A stretch of DNA of 64,000 nucleotides from Chloroflexi bacterium HGW-Chloroflexi-4 (lineage in GTDB: Bacteria; Chloroflexota; Anaerolineae; Anaerolineales; Anaerolineaceae): contig PHBW01000004.1 of NCBI GenBank assembly GCA_002840715.1, positions 62,001 to 126,000 of the forward strand, written 5' to 3'. The number at the start of each line of letters is the position of its first letter. The stretch's first letter is position 1. The translations under genes were made by a program, and so were the position numbers. Positions 34,810-43,222 of this stretch are shown piece by piece. Below the pieces are notes generated by a model that worked only from the letters and a program-made list of their open reading frames with translations, did not search any database and was not told the DNA's origin.

Positions 34810-35706
34810 ATGAGAGTTCCTGACAGCATGACCTATAACAATGCCATACGCTATATGAATGAATCAAAAGCAAAAATGGATAAATTGGCCGAAAGAGCGA
34901 CCACATTTAAGAATTTCTCTAATTCTTCTGACGATCCAAGTTTGGTATCATCTGCCCTTGTTTTACGCTCGAGCATACTTGTCAGCAAAGGTTATATTTC
35001 AACAGGTACCAATGCACAAGCCTGGATGGAAAACAATGAGACCTCATTTAATTTAATGAATGACCTTATTGGACAGGCGAACACGATTATGTTAAAAGGC
35101 GTTTCAGACACAGTAGGCGCTGAAGATCGTGCCAATGATTATGCCGTTCAAATTGCCCAAATTCTAAATCAAGCGGTATCTGTAGGAAACTCTTCTTACA
35201 ATGACACATATTTGTTCGCAGGAAACATGGTAAAAACGAAACCCTTTGAACTAGTCACAGCCCTTGATGGTACTCTCTCGGTTGATTATTCAGGTGACTC
35301 AGGTTCAATGAAACGAGATCTTGCTCCTGGTGTTGTCGTTTCTATCAATACAGATGGAGTTGCCGCTTTTAATCCTTTCTTTGATGCATTAATTCTCGCA
35401 AAACACGGTCTTGAAACAAATAATGCCACCGAGATGAATACCGCACTGGCTAACATCAGTAGTTCACTATCAACCATGAATGTTGCAAGAACCAACAATG
35501 CAGCCATTCTAAGGCAAATTAAAACAAGCAACGAACATTTAACCACAACCCAAAATGAATTAAAGGGGTTATTATCAATCAAAGAAGATGCCAATATGGC
35601 TGAAGCGATCTCAATGTTTAATCTTCAACAAACCACCTATCAAACAGTGCTTGATGTTTGCGCCAGATCGATCTCTGCCCTCAATTTATTTGACGCATTA
35701 AGGTAA
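34810..35706 (+). CDS. flgL: FlgL hook-filament junction protein 3
   Basis: The 298-residue product starts MRVPDSMTYNNAIRYMNESK and carries the flagellin-like helices with FSNSSDDPSLVSSALVLR, then DTYLFAGNMVKTKPF in the middle, and ends with the helical LLSIKEDANMAEAISMFNLQQTTYQTVLDV. FlgL links FlgK to the flagellin filament. It lies 11 bp after flgK. No additional module is inserted. Confidence 0.94.
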   Translation: MRVPDSMTYNNAIRYMNESKAKMDKLAERATTFKNFSNSSDDPSLVSSALVLRSSILVSKGYISTGTNAQAWMENNETSFNLMNDLIGQANTIMLKGVSDTVGAEDRANDYAVQIAQILNQAVSVGNSSYNDTYLFAGNMVKTKPFELVTALDGTLSVDYSGDSGSMKRDLAPGVVVSINTDGVAAFNPFFDALILAKHGLETNNATEMNTALANISSSLSTMNVARTNNAAILRQIKTSNEHLTTTQNELKGLLSIKEDANMAEAISMFNLQQTTYQTVLDVCARSISALNLFDALR

Positions 35707-35718
35707 AAGGCATTTTTT

Positions 35719-35976
35719 ATGCTGGTGCTTTCTCGGCGGACCAATGAATCCATTCAGATTGGTGATGAAATTTTCATCACCATTCTTGGCGTTGAGGGAG
35801 ATAAAGTGAAGATTGGCATTACTGCTCCTCGTGAAGTTACAATCTTGCGAGGTGAAATTGTAGAAGCACTCAAGTCACAAGAAAAATTAAAAGCCCTCCT
35901 TGTTGAAGGGCCTGAACCTGATTCTTTTAAAAATTTACGAGAATTGCTCGAATCCGAATTTTCTCCAGAAAAATAA
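35719..35976 (+). CDS. csrA: CsrA RNA-binding translational regulator
   Basis: CsrA binds GGA in RNA hairpin loops, usually over ribosome binding sites. The 85-residue product has the family core [34 protein letters not shown] and the RNA-contacting Arg in [12 protein letters not shown], plus a C-terminal tail. It ends the late operon. In Bacillus its regulator fliW is adjacent; here it is absent. The flagellin leader in this window has three matching hairpins. Only 4 bp separate it from the convergent pilZ gene. Confidence 0.95.
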   Translation: MLVLSRRTNESIQIGDEIFITILGVEGDKVKIGITAPREVTILRGEIVEALKSQEKLKALLVEGPEPDSFKNLRELLESEFSPEK

Positions 35977-35980
35977 TTAT

Positions 35981-36316
35981 TTACGAATTCATATTTCGAA
36001 GAAATGCCTGTTCAGCTAAAATGATCTGGTAGGGTATCTTTTTTACAACCATAAACATGGCTGCATGTTGTCCGGTTATTCGAATAATTCTGCCTAAAAC
36101 TTCGACAGTTGAATCATTATGAAGTTTTACTTCAGCGTGAAACAAATCTCCAGGAAGTTTTACATTTTCTTTTAATTTAAAACGAACCCCTGTTTCGCTT
36201 AGGTCCAAGATGTCAAATTGATTATTTCTAATAATCAAATTTGGATGATAAGTTTCAGGATAAATAATTCGATAATTTTGTCTTCGTTCATCGTTTTGGA
36301 TATTTGTATCGCTCAT
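35981..36316 (-). CDS. PilZ domain protein
   Basis: A stand-alone 111-residue PilZ domain, the common cyclic-di-GMP receptor. Both binding motifs are present: RxxxR in ERRQNYR near residues 12-16 and DxSxxG in DLSETG near residue 40. In many bacteria such proteins slow the flagellar motor, and its position in the locus supports that kind of role. Its ATG overlaps the stop of the preceding gene by one base (TAATG). Confidence 0.9.
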   Translation of the reverse strand: MSDTNIQNDERRQNYRIIYPETYHPNLIIRNNQFDILDLSETGVRFKLKENVKLPGDLFHAEVKLHNDSTVEVLGRIIRITGQHAAMFMVVKKIPYQIILAEQAFLRNMNS

Positions 36317-36621
36317 TATATAGTCACCTTGCCAGTCTTGTTTTGGATTCGATAGATGTAAGAAAGAACTTCTGCAACTACTCTATATAATTCAGGTGGA
36401 ATCGTTTGGTTAATGTCAATTTCCATCAGTGCAGCTGTGAGTACAGGATCATCTCTGATTGGTATTCCATTCTGCTTTGCAACCAAAATGATTTGTTCCG
36501 CAATTTTGTTCTTACCTGAAGCTAAAATCCGTGGTGCTTCATCCTTAATTGGATCATATCCAAGTGCAACAGCCTTTTGGTTCTCTTCATTACTATCAGT
36601 ATGAATATGAAGTGAAGTCAT
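36316..36621 (-). CDS. ylqH: Stand-alone FlhB C-terminal-domain-like protein (YlqH type)
   Basis: The 101-residue product aligns with the part of FlhB after the NPTH cleavage site: AVALGYDPIKDEAPRILASGKNKIAEQIILVAKQNGIPI parallels the HIAIAIEY to IPVVQNIPL part of FlhB, and IPPELYRVVAEVLSYIYRIQ is nearly the same as the FlhB end. It lacks membrane helices and the cleavage motif. Homologues (YlqH in Bacillus) can substitute for the FlhB domain in export switching in some hosts. It lies 2 bp after the ylqG-like gene, as in Bacillus. Confidence 0.9.
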   Translation of the reverse strand: MTSLHIHTDSNEENQKAVALGYDPIKDEAPRILASGKNKIAEQIILVAKQNGIPIRDDPVLTAALMEIDINQTIPPELYRVVAEVLSYIYRIQNKTGKVTI

Positions 36622-36623
36622 AT

Positions 36624-37997
36624 TTATACTCCAAGATCTATCGAAGAAATAGTGGGTAGAAATTTACCTGATTCGTCAAGATCCATTTCAAGAATTGTGT
36701 TTCCCAACTCAATCTTGCTAGTCTTTAAAGTATACCCGAGATTTGATAATCCCATCTTTAATTCATCTAATTCTTCTGAAGCTTTAGAACAAATTTCGTT
36801 ATTTGATGCAGTAATTTCAGCAGCTACCATTTTCGAAACAATTGATAAATCCACTTTTATGGTATCAAATTCATTAAGGTCAACATGAATGACCAGCCTT
36901 GTATAATCCGGATTTATTCTGCTACCTTCTTCACTATCTTCTTCATGTGCTACTCTAATTTGAAGGTTATGAACATTATATTGTTGTACTTGATTCAAGG
37001 CATTGAAGCCAAACGTTATTGGCAAATCCAACTGAGTCCACTGACCTTTTGCTAAAGGCTGTTCCGGCTCAACATTTACGAAATGCGTCCATCGCATACC
37101 TTCGATAAACCTATCTATTGTATCTACCAATCTGCCCATGCCTGCATTGGCCAATTCATGTCTTAAACTGGCCAAATTAAATAAGATACCGTTTATATTG
37201 GAACCAGGATATTCTTTTGTTGATTGTGTTAATAATTTGCTAATTTCATTTTCCAATGATGAACCCAGCCCTTTGATCGAGATCAAGAGGTTTTGTTCTA
37301 TATTTTCAATAGAGCCACCACTTTGGATTAATGTATTTTGGAGTGCTGATAATGTCGATCGAATCATTTGCTGGGTTTGTGCAGGCAATCCTGGCCGGTT
37401 CAAAGTTTCAGTAAGCTGATTTACCAAATTAATAAAGTTTGAAGTGACATCTTTGATCGAATTTTGAGCCAAATTCAAACTACCCTCTGATAGAGGCAGC
37501 CCGGCTGATTTTATCGCAGTTGCCAGTTGGACATCAGTCTGACTCCAGCCCGGAACAGCTTCTAGTACTTGCCGCATATCATTAATTAATTCTGGTGAAA
37601 TTTTCAATCCGCGATTTAATGCAGCTTGAACAATGGATAGGTTTGCTGCATCCGCTGGCAAACCATACTGCTCCAACAACGCTAGACCAATCGAATTATT
37701 AGCTGCTGCTTTTTGACTTGTTGAATTTTGAGCAGGCGACGCTAATTGAAGTGTAATTTGGTTATTTGCAATTTCCTTGACAACAAAATTGGCAAAACGC
37801 CTATCGAGGAGTAATGCCAATTGATCGGCAGATGTCATTTTAGCAACAATTTGAACCCCATTAACTGCCAAAACAACATTTTCATTCGAGATGCTGATAA
37901 TTTCACCGGCAATTCTTTGATTAACCTTCAGGAATTGATCTGCTCTTTCCTGAGAGGGAGGAAGATTTGGTTGGATTGGACCGGTGATATTCAACAT
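36624..37997 (-). CDS. FliK-C-terminal-like flagellar protein (YlqG type)
   Basis: The 457-residue product has a FliK-like C-terminal region (about 300-440): NVHNLQIRVAHEEDSEEGSR, TRLVIHVDLNEFDTIKVDLSI and the helical SEELDELKMGLSNLGYTL. The rest is a Gln/Ser/Leu-rich helical region. Its tight linkage to the YlqH-type gene matches ylqG-ylqH of Bacillus, whose role is poorly known. The open frame extends 17 codons upstream, but these are encoded by a perfect hairpin, so I prefer the internal ATG (MLNITGPIQPN), without a strong Shine-Dalgarno. Confidence 0.75.
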   Translation of the reverse strand: MLNITGPIQPNLPPSQERADQFLKVNQRIAGEIISISNENVVLAVNGVQIVAKMTSADQLALLLDRRFANFVVKEIANNQITLQLASPAQNSTSQKAAANNSIGLALLEQYGLPADAANLSIVQAALNRGLKISPELINDMRQVLEAVPGWSQTDVQLATAIKSAGLPLSEGSLNLAQNSIKDVTSNFINLVNQLTETLNRPGLPAQTQQMIRSTLSALQNTLIQSGGSIENIEQNLLISIKGLGSSLENEISKLLTQSTKEYPGSNINGILFNLASLRHELANAGMGRLVDTIDRFIEGMRWTHFVNVEPEQPLAKGQWTQLDLPITFGFNALNQVQQYNVHNLQIRVAHEEDSEEGSRINPDYTRLVIHVDLNEFDTIKVDLSIVSKMVAAEITASNNEICSKASEELDELKMGLSNLGYTLKTSKIELGNTILEMDLDESGKFLPTISSIDLGV

Positions 37998-38018
37998 CGC
38001 AAGATGGCTCTTTTTTTG

Positions 38019-38047
38019 TGACCGACCTGCATTTAGCAGGTCGGTCA
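38019..38047 (-). other. Perfect hairpin between flgE and ylqG
   Basis: A 12-bp perfect inverted repeat TGACCGACCTGC with GCAGGTCGGTCA and a 5-nt loop, 12 bases after the flgE stop. On the minus strand it is followed by CAAAAAAAG, not Ts, so it is not a classical terminator in that direction. It may stabilise the 3' end of the flgE message or reduce expression of the downstream genes. Confidence 0.8.
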
Positions 38048-38058
38048 TTATTTTATGC

Positions 38059-39957
38059 TTATTGCTTGAGGTTTACCAATTCTTGAAGAATTTGATCAGA
38101 AGTCGTGATTACACGAGTGGAAGCCTGGAAACTGCGCTGGGCAAGAATCATGTTGGTAAATTCTTGAGCCATATCGACATTTGAGGCTTCAAGATAACCA
38201 GAAGATATTGCACCACGACCACCAGTGTTGGCAGTACCGATTTGTGGTTCACCAGAGTTCAAACCAATTTTATATTGGTTGCCGCCGGCACGCAACAAAC
38301 CTGAAGGATTTGTGAAATGTGCCAGAGCAAGCTGACCCACCAATTGTTTCAACCCATTGGAATAAACCAGGTACATTTCGCCTGTATTCGGAGCACCGTA
38401 TAATTCTGATACTGAGCCGGCTGCCAAACCATCCTGGCTGCGTGGTGAAAGTGTTGTGTCAGCCGATAACATAGTCAACTTGGAGAGATCCAGGTCAATG
38501 TCAATTGGATCCGCGCCATCAACTCCTGGAATAACCACTGGATTTGCAAGCGTTGAATTATTGTATCTTCCATCAGATGTAAATGTAATTGTTCCGTTTC
38601 CAGAAGAGCCCACAGGGTCAGTTACTGCCCAAGTCCACACTAATGGATCAGCAGTACGAGTAAATTGAATGGTGGGGGTGTGAGAGGCTCCCATTGAGTC
38701 ATATACAGCAATCGTGGTAGACCTTGAAGCGGAAGTTTCGGCTGCAACAGAATGCGTGTACCCTACCGTTCCACTTGTAATAGACTGATCGGTACCTGGT
38801 GACCCTGAATGTGTGTATGTGAATGCCAAATCATTAGCTGAATTAGCTCCAAGACCAGCAGCCAAATTTATCGAAATACCATTTCCTAAATCAATTGTCG
38901 TTCCAGTAGTATTGTTATAGACCCCAGAAACCGCTGCACTACCAGATAACTGAACTGTATAATTGAAACCACTCGCTCCATTCGAAGTAGTAGTGTAAGA
39001 AACAGTATATGCTCCACTTGCTAACTCGGCTACGCCAATACCCAACGGAGACAATGAAGCCGAATATTGTGTTCCAGCGTTTGTAGTGGTCATAGTTGCA
39101 GCTAATCCACTATCCAAGGTAAAGGTTAAACCTCTTCCAACATCAATTACAGCTCCGGGATCGCCAGGGTTGGCAGGCGTGTTTTCGTATGTCCCAGTTA
39201 TTGGTGCGCCAACACTGGTACCTGAACTATTCCGCAATTGTGCCGTATATGAATAACCACCTAAAGAATTGGCTGAGATAACCGTTCGTAGAGAATAGTT
39301 ACCGCTCGCTAATTCAATGGTTGTGCTTGTCGGAGGAGATACTGCGGCAGTGTAATCTGTGCCTATATTTGTGATGTCCACATCTGCTGCAGCAGGTGAG
39401 ATTTCATAGGGTAAACCTGAATCCAAATTACCACCAAGAGATGCGGCAGAAGTGGCACGGGCTATTGTTGCGTCCAAAGAAATCTGCATGGCCGTAGTGG
39501 GTTGATTTGTGTCGACTACCGTTGATGTTCCAGGGTTGATCATCCACCCCATGATGCGCATACCAGTGGAATTATTTACTAGATAACCGTCAGCATCAAT
39601 TTCGAGTGAACCTTCACGAGAATAGCGGGTTTCTTGCCCATTGGTGTAGGTGAAGAATCCGTTTCCTTGGACGGCAAGGTCAGTACTTCGACCAGTAGAT
39701 TGCATCATGCCTTGGGTAAAGGTTGGAGATACATAACCCAATTTTACGCCCAAACCGATTTGAGTCGGGTTGATACCACCGACATTTCCAATTGGCGCTG
39801 CGCCTGAGCTCATGATCTGAGCAAATTGATCCTGAAAGATTACTCGGCTGGCTTTGAAACCAGTGGTATTTGAATTGGCAAGGTTGTCAGAAATGACATC
39901 CAAAAAGGTTTGGTTTAAGTTTAACGAACTGATAGCTGTAAACATTGAGCGAATCAT
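38059..39957 (-). CDS. flgE: FlgE flagellar hook protein with tandem module insertion
   Basis: FlgE forms the hook. The 632-residue product has the N-terminal MIRSMFTAISSLNLNQTFLD, SDNLANSNTTGFKASRVIFQDQ, and the C-terminal ASNVDMAQEFTNMILAQRSFQASTRVI. Gram-positive FlgE is often about 260-400 residues, so this one is long. Residues about 195-406 hold two Ser/Thr/Gly-rich repeats (IGTDYTAAV..., then AGTQYSASL...), each ending in a VGRGLTFTL or LGNGISINL strand, also found in FliC. The upstream frame extends 12 codons, but AGGAGAG directly precedes MIRSM. Confidence 0.95.
   Translation of the reverse strand: MIRSMFTAISSLNLNQTFLDVISDNLANSNTTGFKASRVIFQDQFAQIMSSGAAPIGNVGGINPTQIGLGVKLGYVSPTFTQGMMQSTGRSTDLAVQGNGFFTYTNGQETRYSREGSLEIDADGYLVNNSTGMRIMGWMINPGTSTVVDTNQPTTAMQISLDATIARATSAASLGGNLDSGLPYEISPAAADVDITNIGTDYTAAVSPPTSTTIELASGNYSLRTVISANSLGGYSYTAQLRNSSGTSVGAPITGTYENTPANPGDPGAVIDVGRGLTFTLDSGLAATMTTTNAGTQYSASLSPLGIGVAELASGAYTVSYTTTSNGASGFNYTVQLSGSAAVSGVYNNTTGTTIDLGNGISINLAAGLGANSANDLAFTYTHSGSPGTDQSITSGTVGYTHSVAAETSASRSTTIAVYDSMGASHTPTIQFTRTADPLVWTWAVTDPVGSSGNGTITFTSDGRYNNSTLANPVVIPGVDGADPIDIDLDLSKLTMLSADTTLSPRSQDGLAAGSVSELYGAPNTGEMYLVYSNGLKQLVGQLALAHFTNPSGLLRAGGNQYKIGLNSGEPQIGTANTGGRGAISSGYLEASNVDMAQEFTNMILAQRSFQASTRVITTSDQILQELVNLKQ
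38740..39375 (-). repeat. Two tandem axial-protein modules within flgE
   Basis: Two copies of about 95-105 residues. Shared features: (I/A)GTxY(T/S)A, then SGxYxxxxxxxxN followed by G(Y/F)xYTxQL, then GxYxNT, then IDxGxGxxxxL. The second copy is followed by an SGTVGYTHSVAAE segment that matches FliC. One copy pair in FlgE and one in FliC align over their whole length. Confidence 0.8.
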
Positions 39958-39977
39958 TTTACTCTCCTGTAGGTAAG

Positions 39978-40008
39978 TGCAGGCTTCCTCCAAGAGGGCC
40001 AGCCTGCA
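39978..40008 (-). other. Hairpin in the leader of flgE
   Basis: TGCAGGCT and AGCCTGCA (8 bp) enclose a second partial stem (CCTC/GAGG), lying in the 67-bp gap between the TIGR02530 gene and flgE, about 20 nt before the flgE ATG. No T-run follows on the minus strand. It could modulate flgE expression within the operon. Confidence 0.65.
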
Positions 40009-40024
40009 TCTGAATTTTGATTAA

Positions 40025-40456
40025 CTATTTTTCAATATTAATAGAACTGCTCTTGTCAATATCAGATGGATCGGCGAATACCACACTGTCTATCTGTGTG
40101 AAAACACCTTCTCCACGTGTTTTTGAATCAAGAGCTGTGACCACCATACGGTCACGCACATTGACGATAAACGCCATATCATCAACCATTACCAACGATT
40201 CTTTACCGCCGCGTTTTTCCGCTTTATCGATTGCATTTGACAATCTGCTGATGCCATCATCAGTCAAGCTGATATTGCGTGCTTCAAGTCTTTTTTGAGC
40301 ATGATTTGAGAATCGTAGATTCTGAGTTTGTGATAAAGTCTCAGCAAAACTCACTCCATTGAGGCCATTTCCAGCTTTATTGACTGAATTGGGTGATTGA
40401 GAGGCTGAGGTCGGGATTATGCCCGGGTTGGATTGAATCTTAATCTCATCTGCCAT
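40025..40456 (-). CDS. Flagellar operon protein, TIGR02530 type
   Basis: The 143-residue product matches a small protein regularly found between flgD and flgE in Gram-positive flagellar operons (TIGR02530). Key stretch: RFSNHAQKRLEARNISLTDDGISRLSNAIDKAEKRGGKESLVMVDDMAFIVNVRDRMVVTAL, of which NHAQKRLEARNI is the hallmark. The function is not established; hook assembly is suggested by its neighbours. It lies 5 bp after flgD. Confidence 0.85.
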   Translation of the reverse strand: MADEIKIQSNPGIIPTSASQSPNSVNKAGNGLNGVSFAETLSQTQNLRFSNHAQKRLEARNISLTDDGISRLSNAIDKAEKRGGKESLVMVDDMAFIVNVRDRMVVTALDSKTRGEGVFTQIDSVVFADPSDIDKSSSINIEK

Positions 40457-40461
40457 AGGAT

Positions 40462-40884
40462 TTATCCATTCGAGACTGAAACTATGGTTGATAGTTTTAC
40501 ATCTGTATCGCCAATTTGAACCAAAGTTTCGCCATTGTAGGTTGTCATTGAAGTTACAACTCCGGTGACAATTGCGGATGTATCGCTGGCATCAGGAACT
40601 GCGTTGATGGTTTTTCCGATCAAGCTGGATGCGTAGCTCAAAGTTTGTGAGGCATTTAATGCATTAATGCTTTCTTTAATCGCCAATAATGCATTTAGTG
40701 AATTTAACGTTGCAATCTGTCCCATCATTTCAGAGCTATCCATGGGTTTCATCGGATCCTGATTTTTTAGCTGCGTAAACAATAATGTCATAAAATCATC
40801 ATTGTCGATGGCAGTTTGATCTTTTTTTGTCGTTGTGGTCGTGTTATAAGTCGACATAACCGTACCAATTGCACTTGTAGCCAT
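40462..40884 (-). CDS. flgD: FlgD hook cap / scaffolding protein
   Basis: FlgD caps the growing hook. The 140-residue product has the family start DDFMTLLFTQLKNQDPMKPMDSSEMMGQIATLNSLNALLAI (core MTLLFTQLKNQDPMKPMDSS). It ends soon after ASSLIGKTINAV and a short domain, so it lacks the Ig/tudor-like region of enteric FlgD. This short form is usual in Bacillus and relatives. It lies 8 bp after fliK. Confidence 0.93.
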   Translation of the reverse strand: MATSAIGTVMSTYNTTTTTKKDQTAIDNDDFMTLLFTQLKNQDPMKPMDSSEMMGQIATLNSLNALLAIKESINALNASQTLSYASSLIGKTINAVPDASDTSAIVTGVVTSMTTYNGETLVQIGDTDVKLSTIVSVSNG

Positions 40885-40892
40885 TTTTTCTC

Positions 40893-42293
40893 CTAGACTC
40901 TATAATCCACAACTGAGGAAGTCAAATGAACACGTGGATCGTCTGAAGTGGACTTTGAGTTTTCTGATCTCTCATCAGGGTATGAACCATTTGAAAAATT
41001 TTGTCTATGGTCAAATGATTGTTGCTTTGTTGAATGATGACCCTGATTGATATTCAGATTTGATAGTTGGATACCGGCTTGCTCAATGCTCTGTCTTAAC
41101 AAATCCATTTCGGATTTAAGAGCTTGTTGAGTCGAAACTTTGTCCGCAACCATTGTTACACCGATTCCGTCTTTGGTAGTCACAATTCTCAAATCGATGT
41201 GTCCCAATTCTTCGGGATATAACTGCAAACGTAAAGAGGATCGATTCGATTTAACCATCTGATCCAATTGGTTTGCAATCTGGTTGATGACTTCGTTCTT
41301 GGGAGCTTCCGCCAAGCGGGCCGGCTCACTGACTTGAGTTGTGTTTTGGACGGATGCACTTGTGATTGCAGCCGCAGGTTCATCAGGATTATCCGGTGGA
41401 GCAGTTTGTGGATTGGTGGATATCTCAGCAGATTTTATGTTTTTATCAATTGATTCTACAGTTTTTGGCGTTGTTTCTTGATAATTTCTCGCAATGCTGA
41501 TAACCGACTTTCCTTCGGAATCTGAGCTGTTGGTTACATTAACCTTACCATTTTCTGACATTTTATGGCTTGGGTCTTCATTTACTGGGTTCAACTCAGT
41601 AGAAGTTTTTTCACTAACTTTTGCGGTTTTTTCCATTACTTGAGAAAAAACGATTTGGTTATCTGTGTCAACCTGAGACTCTTGTGTTGGTTCGGTCGCA
41701 CCCTTTGAGGTGGATACACCACTCTGATTCGCAGTAGCCTGAGCATCTGGCAATACTTTTTCTAGTTTCAAATCATTTGTTGAAGAACCTTTTACAATAT
41801 TCATTGGTTGAACTTCTTTTTCTAATGTTACTTCGGTTTTAACTGGTTCTTCCACGACTTCAATCTTGTTGTTTTCGGTAACTATAGATTTAGTTTCAAC
41901 AGTACCGAAAATCATTGGATTTATTTCGGTTTCAGTTTTTTCATCAATTTGAAGCTCAGATTCTTCATATTTAATAGCTTTGTCAGATACATCAGATTTT
42001 TCTGTTTCTTCGAATTTTTTTGAATTGTTCGATAGTTGAACCTCTCTCTCATTTTTTTCAGAAGATAATTTTTTGGCAGTTGAATCTGCTCCATTCAATT
42101 TATCGATGGACTTTGAATCACTGCTTTTGCTAGCTCTGTCAGATTGTTTATCATTTACAATCCGATCAGATGCTTTTTGCAGTACAAGATCAAAAGGATC
42201 TTGTTCGCCAGCCTGCACCGCTTTCGCAGCCGGCTTTGTTGCATTCATCGTAACAGGCGGTGATGAACATGCAACGTCAACAACATTTTGCAT
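40893..42293 (-). CDS. fliK: FliK hook-length control protein
   Basis: FliK measures hook length and switches export to filament proteins. The 466-residue product has a long disordered Ser/Thr/Glu/Lys-rich region (about 1-330) and the globular Flg_hook domain (about 350-430: LRLQLYPEELGHIDLRIV, GIGVTMVADKVSTQQALKSEMDLLRQ, LSNLNINQG). It lies 2 bp after flgB and before flgD. Confidence 0.92.
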   Translation of the reverse strand: MQNVVDVACSSPPVTMNATKPAAKAVQAGEQDPFDLVLQKASDRIVNDKQSDRASKSSDSKSIDKLNGADSTAKKLSSEKNEREVQLSNNSKKFEETEKSDVSDKAIKYEESELQIDEKTETEINPMIFGTVETKSIVTENNKIEVVEEPVKTEVTLEKEVQPMNIVKGSSTNDLKLEKVLPDAQATANQSGVSTSKGATEPTQESQVDTDNQIVFSQVMEKTAKVSEKTSTELNPVNEDPSHKMSENGKVNVTNSSDSEGKSVISIARNYQETTPKTVESIDKNIKSAEISTNPQTAPPDNPDEPAAAITSASVQNTTQVSEPARLAEAPKNEVINQIANQLDQMVKSNRSSLRLQLYPEELGHIDLRIVTTKDGIGVTMVADKVSTQQALKSEMDLLRQSIEQAGIQLSNLNINQGHHSTKQQSFDHRQNFSNGSYPDERSENSKSTSDDPRVHLTSSVVDYRV

Positions 42294-42295
42294 TA

Positions 42296-42706
42296 TTAGC
42301 CTCCTTGGGCAATTGATTTCAATAGGAGCAGCTTACTGCTGATCTCCTGACTGATCGCTTGGTATTTGATACTTGTTTCTGACATATCGATCAATTCAGT
42401 ATCGATATCAACATTATTTCCGTCTTCCCGATATGTACCTCCAGCCCGATTGCTGGTGTTATAAAAAGACGACGAAGATGAACTTGAATCAAGATGCAAT
42501 TTATTTGTTTTGGCCATTGAAACCATGCTTTTGGAACTTTTTAATGAACGCTGTAAGGTGGTTTCAAAATCAAGCTGCTTTGCGCTATATCCTGGCGTAT
42601 CGACATTTGCAATATTGCTGCTAATCGTCTGCTGCCTTGCCGCCAAACCCTTTAATGCAAGCTTTGCGGCGCCGATTGCATCATCAGTAAACAACGAACT
42701 ACTCAT
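42296..42706 (-). CDS. flgB: FlgB proximal rod protein
   Basis: The 136-residue product has the rod motif LAARQQTISSNIANVDTPGYSAKQLDFE and the C-terminal IDMSETSIKYQAISQEISSKLLLLKSI, which fit FlgB. The usual flgB-flgC-fliE order is broken here: flgC and fliE are 6 kb away at the operon start, while flgB follows a transglycosylase gene and precedes fliK. Confidence 0.93.
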   Translation of the reverse strand: MSSSLFTDDAIGAAKLALKGLAARQQTISSNIANVDTPGYSAKQLDFETTLQRSLKSSKSMVSMAKTNKLHLDSSSSSSSFYNTSNRAGGTYREDGNNVDIDTELIDMSETSIKYQAISQEISSKLLLLKSIAQGG

Positions 42707-42715
42707 ACTTCCTCC

Positions 42716-43222
42716 TCAAGATTGATTCTTGTAAAAACCAATCACTTTGGAAACATAAGACAATGTTTCTTGATAAGGCGGTATTCCATTATATTGATCA
42801 ACAGCTCCTGGACCTGCATTGTATGCAGCCAGTGCTTTTTCAATATCACCACCATATCTCATCAACATCTTTTTTAAATATAATGTTCCACCATTGATAT
42901 TTTGTGAAGGATCAAATGAATCTGAAACGCCAAGCCCATATGCCGTTGAGGGCATGAGCTGCATCAACCCTTGTGCTCCACTTGCAGAGACGGCAGTGGG
43001 ATTGAAACTTGATTCTGCCTGAATAACTGAGCTTATAAGATTCTCATCAATTCCATATTTATCCGAGGCTTGTTTGATCAAATCAGAAAATGAATTATTT
43101 GAGTATGAATTCTTAGTAAAAGCATTTTCATTAGAGATCTCTTCAGATTCTTTCTCTAACAGCTTCATTACTAAATTCATCATCATCAATTGCATATTAT
43201 TGTTAAATGAGGTGTCAATCAT
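42716..43222 (-). CDS. Lytic transglycosylase without Sec signal
   Basis: The 168-residue product has a soluble lytic transglycosylase domain (about 50-165): [28 protein letters not shown] with the catalytic Glu, [10 protein letters not shown], and [18 protein letters not shown] enzymes cut glycan strands of peptidoglycan. The N-terminus is a Met-rich amphipathic helix, not a Sec signal. The start I use (overlapping the fliJ stop by 8 bp, after AGGAGG) is better than the longer frame. It probably opens the wall for the rod, as FlgJ does elsewhere. Confidence 0.87.
   Translation of the reverse strand: MIDTSFNNNMQLMMMNLVMKLLEKESEEISNENAFTKNSYSNNSFSDLIKQASDKYGIDENLISSVIQAESSFNPTAVSASGAQGLMQLMPSTAYGLGVSDSFDPSQNINGGTLYLKKMLMRYGGDIEKALAAYNAGPGAVDQYNGIPPYQETLSYVSKVIGFYKNQS

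Noticed and set aside
38003-38048. Longer ylqG start at the ATG in the hairpin
   Set aside because: The first codons would be encoded wholly by a perfect palindrome and lack a ribosome binding site; the internal ATG is preferred, though not proven.
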